DNA of 64,000 bases from Rotaria sp. Silwood1 (lineage: Eukaryota > Rotifera > Eurotatoria > Philodinida > Philodinidae): assembly GCA_905250075.1 (NCBI GenBank), contig CAJNOP010000858.1, positions 1-64,000 of the forward strand, given 5' to 3'. Both the position numbers and the translations under genes were made by a program. Positions 26,901 to 37,458 of the stretch are shown piece after piece. The notes beneath the pieces were generated by a model. The model was given only the letters and a program-made list of their open reading frames with translations. It did no database searches and was not told the DNA's origin. Numbering within the stretch: position 1 is the stretch's first letter; each line of letters begins with the position of its first letter.

Positions 26901-29002
26901 TGAACAACTCGAATATTCAAATAATATTGAAAATGATATTAATAAAGAAAATAATTTATTATTATCATCAACACAAAATTCAACAGAAGTAAGAAAAAGA
27001 AAATAAAAACATTCTAGTTTACTAATATTTTAATGCATATATCTAACATCACATTTGCTTCTACTGCTTTTGTAGTTGTCACATTGGTATACGAATTTAT
27101 TTCATCAACTATGGCGTTCATCATTAATGAATGTATCTTCAAAAAAATGACAATCGAATAAAATCATACTGATTAATATTTGTTTATTTTTTTCTGTCGA
27201 TATTGTTTTCAGTTTAAGAAGATAACAATTTTTCATATTCTATAACTTTTGACACTACGATATTATACATGAATTAAAATAGATCTTCTTCGATAGAATA
27301 GTGATGTATGCCGTCAGTCAGTTTTTTTTTCCAAAAAAAAAAAAATTTCTTTTCGTTTTAGTTTCATTGGTTTTTCTTTTATGTTCGTTGATTTTTATAT
27401 TTATTTCGGTTTTTGTTTATATAGTTGATAACATTGTGTTGTTTGTATCTATGATTGATATTCCGAAGAAAAAATAATACACAACCAAAAAAAACAAACT
27501 ATATCTGAGATTTAAAAAAAAATTTTAACAGTACTTTTTGATGCTTAGATCCAAAAGAAAACTATTGAGTTCGAATTATTTTTAATTACTTTTGACAGAA
27601 TTTTATCAGATAGTAGAACTTTTTTTTTTGTAAACCATCATTAAGGTTTTCATAATCAATGAAAACACTGGTGAACAGTTAGGGCCCTTTTACTTGTTTG
27701 TTTTTGTGTCAAAGTAAAGATTTCTCGATAATATGAAAATGAAGAATTTCATCCTAAAATGTTGCTTATAGAACTTTTCCATCGAAATAGCTCAAGAACA
27801 GTATGCTTGTTCTTCTTGAAACTTTCGGAAGTTTTCAATGCTTAATAGCTGCATCTATAAACAATATTCTTTACTGAGTATGAATTCTTTTAGGTTGTAC
27901 TTAACTTTGCAGAGGTCTATTCGTAGCTATAATGTTAGGTAGAACAGGGTCCAACTTTTGAGCTTATCTTTTGTAAATGGTATAACTAGAAAAAAAACTG
28001 TAGGAAGGATGCAGCCACCTGACCATGCCTGTAGAGTGAGACGGATACTCTGTGATAAATGATATTTGATGTAGTCAACTTTAGACAAAGCTGATCTATC
28101 TGAAAGTCGCACCGGCATTAGTTCTATCTCTGCCACTAGTTTCTTTCTTTGTAAAGTGTAATCAGAAGAAAAGTGAATTTTTCATTATAAATCAACCTGC
28201 TATTGTTTTAATATTTTTTTTCATGAAAAGTTTTAATTCATTGCAGTCATCTTCATTACCAAATATCATCGATGATACTAATCAACAATTATCGTCTATT
28301 AATAATTCCCACAGTGAAATTCATAATACATCTGCAATGCGAATTTTATCAACTCATTCGAAAAAACTCAATAAAAGTTCTAAAAGAACTTCAAATATTA
28401 TCGAAATTGATGAATTAAATCCGCAAAATTGTCTAAAAGAACTAAATTGTGACAATATTATGTATAATAATAAGCAAACATTTTCATCTAATGAACAAGT
28501 AACAAATCTAAACAAATCTACAAATAATTCAATTGATCAACAAAAAACGAATAAATCAAGAAAATCTATATCATCTGTAGAAAATCAAGGATCAATATCG
28601 ACAAATAATATTTTCAATCGAAATATTCAACGTTGTGCTGTATCTCGAAGAATTTCAAGTGAAAAAGATGTCGAAGAATCTAATACAATATCTTCAACAT
28701 CAACAATACAATCACAAATGTCAATAACAAATCGTCGAATATCTTCTTTTAAAACAAAAACAACCAATCATAATCTTCATTCCATAACAAATGTATCTTC
28801 TTTTGCTCGACCATTACGTGCATTTCAAATGTCTTCTATAACTACTAATGGATCGTTTTCATCATCAAAAAATATTAAAAAATTATCTTCGACTTCACAA
28901 CATCATCACTTAACAACAATGCAAAAAACATTTTCTAGTAGAACAATATTAGGTACTGTTCTACCATTATCTACTTCAGTTAAAACTCAAAAAAACAATT
29001 GA
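23917..29002 (+). CDS. formin (FH1-FH2) family actin nucleator, divergent
   Basis: Five exons join in frame: 23917-23983, 24044-24590, 24980-26123, 26653-26988, 28247-29002, giving 949 residues. A run of 14 prolines ending in IP (about residues 40-54) is a short FH1, the usual profilin-binding part. The following ~380 residues resemble FH2: IWTRCVLPNLRIKQSIFDQ, FDKHPEDKARVLAHNG, FFVKLVRVPAYEFKLIYLKF, GILHLLCLLYNSI, GIHFDSLLSVLSIRTLKQN and TIAHLLCHLLEEQYSTLLN. Formins nucleate and elongate unbranched actin filaments in the cytoplasm. The FH2 GNxMN hallmark is replaced by a divergent LYNSIT stretch. Only ~40 residues precede FH1, so a GTPase-binding/DID region is absent unless upstream exons were missed. 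The C-terminal ~360 residues are Ser/Thr/Asn-rich. The last intron (1258 bp) holds less AT-rich DNA at 27880-28140. Confidence 0.8.
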
Positions 29003-29035
29003 ATAACATTAAACTCACGGCTTTTTTTTGTTTTT

Positions 29036-29041
29036 AATAAA
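29036..29041 (+). terminator. poly(A) signal of the formin gene
   Basis: AATAAA lies 34 bases after the stop codon; a second lies at 29142-29147. Confidence 0.5.
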
Positions 29042-29275
29042 CTGTTTTCAGTTTGATTTTTCTTTATTTCATCTTGTTATACATTTACAATGAATTACTA
29101 ATATTACTTTTATCATGTATAGTTAAACTGTAATACAATTAAATAAAGAAATTATGTAAATGAATAATTACATGACGATCTATTGTTTGATGAAGAAACG
29201 AACTCAAACCATGTTTTTTTTTCAGTCTTTTGATAAAATCGTATGTTTCATCTAATACTCATAGCATCAAAACTA

Positions 29276-29313
29276 GGGTGTGAGTGTAGGTATTGCTTAC
29301 TCACCTACATCCT
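29276..29313. repeat. short telomere-like palindrome
   Basis: GGGTGTGAGTGTAGGT, then ATTGCTT, then ACTCACCTACATCCT: a small G-arm, spacer, C-arm palindrome. Confidence 0.6.
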
Positions 29314-30557
29314 AAACTAATTCGTAGAAGGATTGGATAATTATTTTTAATAATTTAAAAGCTTTTAGACTTTATATTCAAGAATTTTTTTCTCTTATCC
29401 CATGAACTGTAAGAACTTTACTAAGTAATTTGAAAATGAGTGTTTATTCTGAATACATTTATTTAATCTTAAGAACAATAGTTACAAATAAGCTATTATA
29501 TAAAATTTTTATAGAAATTATGCTCAATATTTTTTCTAGAACTATATCTTTAATAGATCTTGTCAATACTTACTCATGTTATCCGATGTTGTTTTGTATA
29601 CCATCTTATTAATAATTCTATGTTAAATAAATCAGTCATATATATTTGTACTGTCGCCAGTAATCAAATTGGTTCGTATTTGACTCGAAATTTACTTCAA
29701 TTTGATCAGACAATGCCAACAACCATTGATATAACTACGAAAGCACATGACCATCTTGAAAGTAAAATCGTTATACGTATATTCATACTAAACAGCTGAA
29801 AATGAGCATGTAAAAGAATAAAGAAAAATTTTATCATATTATTATTTCTTTATAATTCACCCGTTGCACGTAGTCTAAATATTTCTGGTGAGATAAAACA
29901 AGAAAATGTTTCTTTTTTTGTACTAAAGATTCTTCTTGATGATATTATTGTAAAATGACAAATAAAATATTTCTTAATTCACTATAACATAAAATATTTG
30001 AAACAAGGGTCACAGAAAAGGCTCAACTTCAACGACAAATTCATTGTCATTAAATTCTTGTTTCATCTATCAATGAGTTAGCTAATATATATAGATTAAT
30101 GTTAGTATCATTTACCATAAAGTGAAAAAATGAAGTTAGTGTTATAGTATTTCATTAAAGTTAAAATTATATTCCATACTTGACTTCGACGACGTTGATA
30201 AAAATAATCCATTATTTATCTTCTATAACATTTACTGTAATATAGAAGGTTCTTAAAGTGATATAAAAAAATAAATTTCTTATTGCTGAAAGGAAAAAAA
30301 CGGTATAATAATAAAACAATTCTTACGTTTTTCAATTATTCAATAGAATATTAAAATATTTGGTTGCATAAAATGTGTCGATACTGTTCCGTTTTCACTC
30401 TGACTCATTGTATATTTAAATGGACCAAAAAATTGTTGATATGATAAATTTTTGATGAAGTGTACGTGTTGCTAAACTGAATTAATATTATTTTGTACCA
30501 TTTTGTTAAATAAGATCTCAGAACGAGAATTTCGACAGTCATAAACGATCACACATT

Positions 30558-30665
30558 TCGTCGTATGCGACCATGTACGGTCGTATATGACTATATGTCG
30601 TCGTGTCGTATACGACGAAATACGACATTATATGACCACCGTAAACGATTGTGAACGGTCGTATG
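30558..30665. repeat. cluster of GTCGTATAC inverted repeats
   Basis: About 110 bp is packed with variants of GTCGTATACGAC and its halves (CGTCGTATGCGACC, GGTCGTATATGAC, TCGTATACGACG, ACGGTCGTATG). The base composition differs from the flanks. It may be the subterminal repeat region of a small non-autonomous transposon or a folding structure. No target duplication was found. Confidence 0.55.
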
Positions 30666-30708
30666 TAACACCGTTTGCCCGCGTACTCCTTCAGATCTTT
30701 TCCCAATA

Positions 30709-30768
30709 GGGTGTGGGTCTGTGTGGATGTGGGTTAAGAGAGGAGCTATATCACACTTACACTCATCC
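30709..30768. repeat. short telomere-like palindrome
   Basis: The G arm (GGGTGTGGGTCTGTGTGG) is followed by a purine-rich spacer (TTAAGAGAGGAGC) and a decayed C arm (CACACTTACACTCATCC). Confidence 0.6.
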
Positions 30769-31637
30769 TGTCAAGCATTTAACTGAAATCCAAATAGTGG
30801 CTTGAATGCTCAATGAAGTTCTTTATCAAAAGCATTCCATATACACGATAATTTTTAGATTTCAAAATACTGTTTGAAAATTAGTTTTGAAGAGTATCAA
30901 TTTTAAGCATACAAAATCCTGAGTAAAATGAGGAGTTGTCACACATTGCATCAGACATCAAAACGAAAAAGAAATTCTCCATTTGAATTCGCTTGAGTTT
31001 TAGCCTTTGTAGAATATAACCGTCCTCTAAAAGTTGAAAGCATTAAAAAGATGCAGTTTTTTTGTCTTTTATTATTCTTATGCCTTTTTAAAGAAAGATT
31101 GTATGAATTACAGCAACCTCTTCATGTTACTTCGGATTTTGTATCCTTTAATTTGTTACTCTTCAAAACCAATTGTGACAAGAGTACTACGAGACCTGAA
31201 AACTATCGTACATGGTTTTTTGAAAAGCCTTTTTTTCATAGATTATCTATGAAATTTCAATATGGAAGGCATTTGATAAAGAATTCGATTGACTATCCAA
31301 ATTACTATTTGAATTTGAGTTAAATGTTGGACATCATAGAAAAAAAACCAAAAGTACGTCAATCTTGTATTTTTGTTCAGCAGGGAAATAGGCTGATTTC
31401 TAGCTAACAAACTAACACTTTGATTACCAACAATGAATATATGCACCACAAACTTTTTCGATCATACAAAACTCTTTCAAGTACGTATAATGTGTATTGT
31501 TAAATACATTTTAGTAAAGACTAATGTCAAGCAGCATGAAATTTCTAAAGCATTCATTTGTTATGACCTATGCTAGATTATTGCGTTAAGAAACACGAAT
31601 GCGCTTGGTATATAGCCGTTTCTCTTTATCTATGTTT

Positions 31638-31689
31638 GGATGTGGATGTGGATGTGGATGTGAATGAAGACAAGACTCATATCTACCCT
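31638..31689. repeat. short telomere-like palindrome
   Basis: Four GGATGT units are followed by the spacer GAATGAAGACAAGACTC and a short C-rich arm (ATCTACCCTC). The spacer resembles that at 431-484 (ACAAGAC). Confidence 0.55.
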
Positions 31690-32126
31690 CTGCTTTCCCA
31701 AGATGATAAGAGAAATCGAGCTGAAACTTTTTTCACATATACTGGTCATTATTTGGTATGGCTATTGTATTGGTTTATTCCAAAAATATTTGGAAAAACA
31801 AGGACGAACAATAGGGTTATTTTTTGCTATTGGAATCCCAATATTTCATAGAAAACAACATTCAAGAACTTTGAGCTCGTAAAAATTTTTGCTTCAATCA
31901 TCAAGATCTACTTGCTCCGAAGTTTCCAAATTATCTGATGAGTCGTTCTCCAGAAAACTCTACAAGAGTGGCGAGAAGAGCCTACGCTTTTGTTCCAAAC
32001 TATTGCATCTCATAGAAAAATGGACTTATACACTTAATTAAACCAAATCATGGAGGACCATTTTTTGAGATCATCTTTTGTGAGACTTGTTTTAACATCA
32101 AATAGCATTACCTTTACACCATTGAA

Positions 32127-32461
32127 GGGTGTGGGTGTGTGGGTGTGGGTGGGGTGTGGGTGTGATGTGGGTGGGGTGGGGTGTGGGTGTGGGTGTGGGT
32201 GTGGGTGTGTATATATCGATTTACCCACACCCACACCCCATCTATACACACCCACACTCACACCCCACACCCACACCCACACCCACACCCAGACCCAACA
32301 CCCAACACCCACACCCATACACACACCCACATCCAACACCCACGCCCCCACACCCAGACACACCCATACCCACTCACACCCTACACCCACCCACACCCAC
32401 ACACCCGCACCAACACACACTCACACCCACACGCACCCCACATACACCCACACCCACACCC
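32127..32461. repeat. large head-to-head telomere-like array
   Basis: The G arm at 32127-32209 is nearly pure GTGGGT units. A 14 bp AT-rich spacer (TATATATCGATTTA) follows, then a C arm of CCCACA-type units at 32224-32461. The polarity equals that of a telomere-telomere fusion. Open frames in all registers (MWVWVGV- or THTHTPTP-type) are repeat artefacts. Confidence 0.9.
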
Positions 32462-32665
32462 TGTTTCTGCGTCGTAAGAAAAAAGAACAAGATCTCGTTT
32501 TTCTTTTCTGAAAAGCGACGAAATACAAACGACAAATGTTTTTTTTTTCTCCATGCTGAAGGTGAAAAACGGCTTGTTTTATGGCAAGTTTTTCAGAAGA
32601 TGTGTTTTCCCGTATTATCAATCAGAAATTCTTCCCCCTAATTAGTACTGATTTTTCTATTTTTT

Positions 32666-32887
32666 TTGGCAGTTTTGATTGTAGCGGCACTCGGTGCTGC
32701 AAGTTATTTCTTTATTATGAATCATCAGACATTTGTGATCTACAAGAGAGTAGAACATAGTAGCGCAAATGAACCAAACTACTGTGACTGTCTTCTCCAC
32801 AATAGTTCATTTGCATTACTCATCCTTTCATATATAATGATTATAATTATACGTATTGCTGTCATTTGGATAGAGAAAGCACGTTAA
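32666..32887 (+). CDS. possible membrane-protein exon, unknown
   Basis: The open stretch reads two hydrophobic segments (LIVAALGAASYFFIM and FALLILSYIMIIIIRIAVIW) around a short polar loop with two cysteines (CDCLL). A TTTTTTTGGCAG acceptor-like string just before it could mark the last exon of a gene whose other exons were lost or not seen. It lies between two telomere-like arrays. There is no family match, and a chance frame is quite possible. Confidence 0.2.
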   Translation: MAVLIVAALGAASYFFIMNHQTFVIYKRVEHSSANEPNYCDCLLHNSSFALLILSYIMIIIIRIAVIWIEKAR

Positions 32888-33070
32888 ACGTAAAGTCAAG
32901 CGGCCTAGCCAACGAATCAACAGAAAGTCAAAACAAACCAACGAGTTTTCTTCTTGCTGTGATAAGAAAATTTTTTTATATCATTAAACAAGGGTAATTT
33001 GATTTTGCCTATAAATAAATAGCCTCACGCTTTTTTAATTTTGCAACTATTCTAAAGAAGCAGTTAGAGT

Positions 33071-33341
33071 TTGCGTGTGGGGTGTAAATGTGAAGTGTGG
33101 GCACTGCGTGGGTGCGGATATGTACCAACGGCGTGGGTGGATACGGACATGTAGCTGCGGTGTTGGTGGGTGCGGAGATGTAGCTGCGGTGTGGGTGGGT
33201 GCGGATATATAGATGAGTGTAGAAGAGTGTGGGTGTGTAAGTGCAGCGTGTGTGTGAGTGTCGGTGTCGGTGTCACTGCAGTGTCCTCTTTACCAACGCA
33301 GATCCAACCCACTTGCACCCGCGCCAACACCCGTCCCTTCC
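33071..33341. repeat. telomere-like array with 29 bp higher-order units
   Basis: The G arm at 33071-33283 contains three consecutive ~29 bp units (33120-33148, 33149-33177, 33178-33206) sharing ATGTA..GCGG..GGTGGGTGCGGA. The spacer (GTGTCCTCTTTACC) leads to a short, degenerate C arm at about 33303-33341. Confidence 0.75.
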
Positions 33342-33495
33342 TGTTTCAGATGATTCAGATTCTTCTTACTATATTTTACTCCTGATGAGTGCGGTAAAGA
33401 ATCGTTTGCAAATCGAGTTTAAGACTTTAGTTGCAACTGTTCTCAAAAACAATAAAGAAATTGTGTGATATTTTTACTAGAAAATTCTAGAACAT

Positions 33496-34090
33496 AGGGT
33501 GTAGGTGTGGATGTGAGTATGAATGTGTGGGTGAGTGTGGCTGTTGGCGGATGGGTGTCGATTTGGGTGTGCGTGTGCGTGTAGCTGAAGGTATGTGTGG
33601 GTATGAATGTGGGTGTGAATGTGGGTGTCGGTGTGTGGGAATCGGCGTGGCTGCAGGTGTGCGTGTGGCTAGGTCCGGGTGTGAGTGTCAGGTGTGGCTG
33701 TGATTGCGAGTGTGGTTGTGGATGTGGGTGTGAGGTGTGGGTGGGTGGGGTGTGGGTATGGCTGCGGGGTGGGTGGGTGGGGCTGTGGGTCCGGGGTGGG
33801 TGGGTGTGAGTATGGCTGTGACTGTCTGTGTTGGTGCGAGTGTGGCTGTGGCTGTTTGTGTTGGTGTGAGTGTGGATGTGAATGTGCTTAATCTCCTGCG
33901 TCACACCCACACCCACACGCACAGGCACACTCACAACCACACCCACAGCCAAATGCCCACATTCACACCCACGTCAACGCCCACAGGTACACCCACATAA
34001 CCACACCACACTGTCACATCCACACCCAAATCCCCACTCCCACCCTCACACTCACACTGACACCTACACCCACACCCGCACGCACGCCCG
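33496..34090. repeat. large head-to-head telomere-like array with conserved spacer
   Basis: The degenerate G arm covers 33496-33889 and includes a duplicated 30 bp unit at 33814-33843 and 33844-33873. Spacer CTTAATCTCCTGCGTCAC follows, then a C arm at 33902-34090. The spacer nearly matches the one at 37206-37223. Confidence 0.9.
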
Positions 34091-34495
34091 CAATTTTATT
34101 ACTGCACCTCAATAGAATTTTATTGAAAAAATGTTTTGGTTTATTTTTTCTTCTCACTTTGTTTATTCTTTCAGCGCATGTTCTACCGTCGCTACGTATA
34201 GCCCCTTTCAATAGAGAGCATATTTGATAGGAATTGAAAGAAAAGACAAAAAAAAGACTCCAAAGAAAACCCAAGATGAGGACAGAAAGCGTTACCATAC
34301 TGAAACAGTAAGAAACGAGTCATTTGAATGAAAGCAAACAAGCCGTGTAGCACGCAACGAAAATTCCAAGCAACAACAATAAAAACACATTATTGAATTT
34401 ATTCACAACATTTCCGCTTCAATTACTTGGCTGTGGTGAGTAGTTGATTAGAAAGATTTGAAAACCAAAAGAAACTATTGCGAGTTTTATATATT
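34091..34495. other. no gene seen
   Basis: Unique-looking DNA between a telomere-like array and a transposon-like element. No coding or RNA signal is recognised. Confidence 0.4.
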
Positions 34496-36146
34496 CCCAT
34501 TTGGTGAAAATCGCTTAAAAATCGGCGATTTATCGCGATTTATCATGCCGATTAATTGTGCGATTATATCGCGATAAATCGCCTAAAGTAGCGATTTTTA
34601 CCGATTTTAGTTTCCGATTTTCGTGAAAAGTCGCGATTATTCAAATAGTATTTTCAATAATCGAATTTGTTCATAGAATTGTAACCTGGGACTATGACTA
34701 CCCAGAAAAAAAAATTTATGAAACTCTGCGTTGAAACCCGTTCTTATTTCAGTTCTCATATTTTCGCTAAACTCTTAAACGTGGTCGTGAAGCTGCGTAT
34801 AGTAGCGCACTTTTGAGCAAAAAGCAGCATGCTACGATGTATCAAACTTCTAAAAAGTTATTGTCAAGTCTATCATGATCTTGAACTTTATTTTCACTAT
34901 TTACATACATTTTCGTAAACCTGGTTCGTCTGTCAATGTATTTTCTGTCTTGCTAAAGGCATTTTATATAATTTTTTTAATTACCATAGAGTAGATTCGA
35001 ACAGAAGCCCTTGTAGTTTCGAAGCAGAGAATATACCATTAGACCATTCTTACGTATTCCTCGAATCGTTGAATTTTATATTTCTATTAAACAAAATTTT
35101 TCGCTTCACGAAAATTTAACTATGAGCAAAATTAGGTATATAATTCTCCTATTATTTAAAAACAAAGATAAATAATTTTTCATTATTTATGTAAAAAATT
35201 TAGTGAATTTATTATAAAAAATAGATTGAATTTTTATATAAAATAAATTGAATATATTATAATCTGTAATTTAACTAAGCCAATTTATAAAAAGTTGTTT
35301 TTTTTTAAATTTGGCTATTCAAAAACTACTCATTTTTATTATAAATATAGAATAGTCAAAAAATTATTTATCTTATGATAAATATATGAGCATTCATAAA
35401 ATAGCGCTAAAACTCTTTTGAAAAATACTTCGATTAAACATGGCAAAAAACGCATTTCATCACTCAAAAAATATAGAATTACAATCGCTTTTTTGGATAG
35501 ATCAAAATAATCTAGACTATAAAGAAGCCGAAAAATAAATAATAAGGATTTTATACATATTTTTTTTATTGGTTAAAATCCGCCTACCAGTAAATGTTCA
35601 TTCTGAATTTTCGCTTCACAATTTTGGTATGGAAATTATGAAAATATTTTGACAAAAATAATCAAAAAACACTTTCAGTCTCAACAAAATAATATATTCT
35701 ATTTATTTTCCTATTTACATAACTAACAAACTAGTTTTTGAAATATCACGATTAATTGCTGATTTTTTTGGGATCGCCACTAATAACTAAAACTAGCGCG
35801 ATTTTGATGACATGGAAAATGACTGAGCATTGCTACAATTTCTTAGCTTGAGTCAAAAAATTTTAAGTTAAATAATTCGCCAGTTTAATCGCGCTATATC
35901 GATAATATAAAACAATTGCCGATCAATCGCGATTTTTCAGAATATTGATGATTAATCGCGATTTTTAAAGATACTGACGGTTAATCGCGATTAATTGGCG
36001 GTTTTTTTTCATAATCGCGATTTTTCAGAATACCAACGATTAATCGCGATTAATCGGCAACTTTTTTCTAAGAATCGCGATTAATCGTTAGTATTTTGAA
36101 AAATCGCGATTAATCGTGAAAACTTAGGCGATTTTGACGACATGGG
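34496..36146. mobile_element. non-autonomous DNA transposon rich in TCGCGATTAATCG repeats
   Basis: The outer ends are imperfect inverted repeats: CCCATTTGGTGAAAATCGC on the left, and CCCATGTCGTCAAAATCGC reading inward from the right. Ten copies of TCGCGAT lie near the ends (three at 34520-34640, seven at 35925-36115), many inside the palindrome AATCGCGATT. Such dense subterminal repeats are typical of hAT-like elements. A second copy of the right-end motif lies at about 35796-35815 (GCGATTTTGATGACATGG), which suggests a composite. No transposase frame and no clear target duplication were found. Confidence 0.6.
34985..35053 (-). pseudogene. tRNA-Arg-like remnant
   Basis: The minus strand reads an A-box (TGGTCTAATGG), a CTTCGAA loop-like string with TCG in the anticodon place, and a B-box (GTTCGAATC) at tRNA-like spacing. 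It lines up with tRNA-Arg(UCG) around those boxes. The acceptor, anticodon and T stems do not pair, so it is a decayed tRNA or the head of a tRNA-derived SINE. It lies inside the TCGCGATT element. Confidence 0.35.
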
Positions 36147-36811
36147 TTAGCACTAAGACATAGCAAACAGTCTGCTCATTTTTTTTCTCTCATTTTATTC
36201 ATCAATTTTAGTTATCAAAGAGGCGAGAAACGAAAATTCAAGAATGTTGTAAATGCAAATTTAATAGCAGCACGCAGAAGAAGAAAATGAAAACAATAGT
36301 AAGATTTTAGTGTGAATAAGAGTAATAGCGGAAGAGTTTTCGGTTGCAAAACTAATCTATACAGATGAAAATCAGAGAGTCATGCGCAAAACTGAGGATA
36401 GATAGCGTCCGTTCACTCAATTATTTCAAGTAGTTGCCAGAACAAACTTCAAAACTCAAAGTAATGTGGCACATTAAAAATCATGCAATTCGTGTCCCAG
36501 GACTACATGTCAAATTGTTAGCGAAACAACTTCCACACGAATAGTTATGAGAGAAGCTCAGATTGAGAAACTATGAACTACGTGATTGTGCTTCGAAATC
36601 AATGAGCGAAGTTTCGACCTTTTTACCATTTTACTCACGACCACAGAGAAATCAACAGAAATACCCGCAAGGAAAGCGGATTGGCGGAAAACGCCGAATA
36701 GGAAAATTTCGAAAAAAAACGCCGAAAACAAAAATGTAGAAGATGAAAATAGGGAAAAGGAAAATGTCGAAAGGAAAAAGTAAAGCAAAGCTAAATGTCG
36801 AAAGGAAAAAG
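36147..36811. other. non-coding stretch ending in short tandem repeats
   Basis: No gene is seen. At 36761-36779 and 36792-36810 the string AAATGTCGAAAGGAAAAAG occurs twice, directly before the next telomere-like array, and looser GGAAAA/CGAAAA repeats lie at 36660-36760. Confidence 0.45.
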
Positions 36812-37458
36812 CTGGTATGTAGGTGTGGGGTTGGGTTGGTGGGTGAAGTGCTGTGGGTGTGAGGGTGTGGGTGTAGTTGGGGTGTGGGTGTAGTTGGGGT
36901 GTGGGTGGGTGTAGGTGTAGGTGTGGGTGTGGTGTGTGTGGGTGTGGGAGAGTGTGTGGTGTGTGGATGTGGGTGTGGGGTGTGGGTGGGTGGGTATGGG
37001 TGTGGGTGGGTGGGAGGGTGTGAGTGTGGGTGTGGGTGTGGGTGTGTGGGAGAGTATGGGTGTGTGGGAGAGTGTGGGTGTGTGGGAGAGTGTGAGTGTG
37101 GGTGTAGTTGTGGGTGGGGTGTGGGTGGGTGTGGCGTGTCGATGTGAGAGTTGGGTGTGGGTGGGTGTGGGATGTGGATGTGGCTGTCTGTGTCGGTGTG
37201 GATGTACTTAATCTCTTGAGTCACACCAACACCCACATCCACCCACACCCCACCCCCACCTCACCCACACCCACACCCACCCACACCCACCCACATCTAC
37301 ACCCCACCCACACCCACACCCACACCCAACCACACCCACACCCCACCCACACCCACTTAACAATGACGAATGAGCATTGGTGTCGGTGCAGGTAGCCTTG
37401 AAGTGAGTGACCAGAGAAGCATCCATACCCACATCCACTCACACCCACACCCACCATA
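36812..37458. repeat. largest head-to-head telomere-like array
   Basis: The G arm at 36812-37204 includes three 18 bp units of GGGTGTGTGGGAGAGT type at 37040-37093. The spacer reads CTTAATCTCTTGAGTCAC (37206-37223), then a C arm runs to about 37351. A small second G arm (37377-37415), an AGAGAAGC spacer and a C arm to 37458 form an abutting palindrome. Confidence 0.9.

Larger units (their letters stand above)
29042..32126. other. gene-poor region at the start of the subtelomere-like block
   Basis: It holds three small telomere-like palindromes and a GTCGTATAC inverted-repeat cluster (separate entries). Open stretches such as 31051-31323 and 31570-31851 have no recognisable domain or splice support; the second is partly telomere-like repeat. 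No gene is supported. Confidence 0.45.

Noticed and set aside
31051..31323. Frame starting with a hydrophobic MQFFCLLLFLCLF, like a signal peptide
   Set aside because: No family resemblance, no splice context and a chance hydrophobic start is common in AT-rich DNA.
32034..32641. Long overlapping frames on both strands reading Trp-Val-Gly or Thr-His-Pro repeats
   Set aside because: They come from stop-free telomere-like repeat, read in all registers. The same applies to 33443-34115, 36652-37457, 39080-39406 and 41080-41649.
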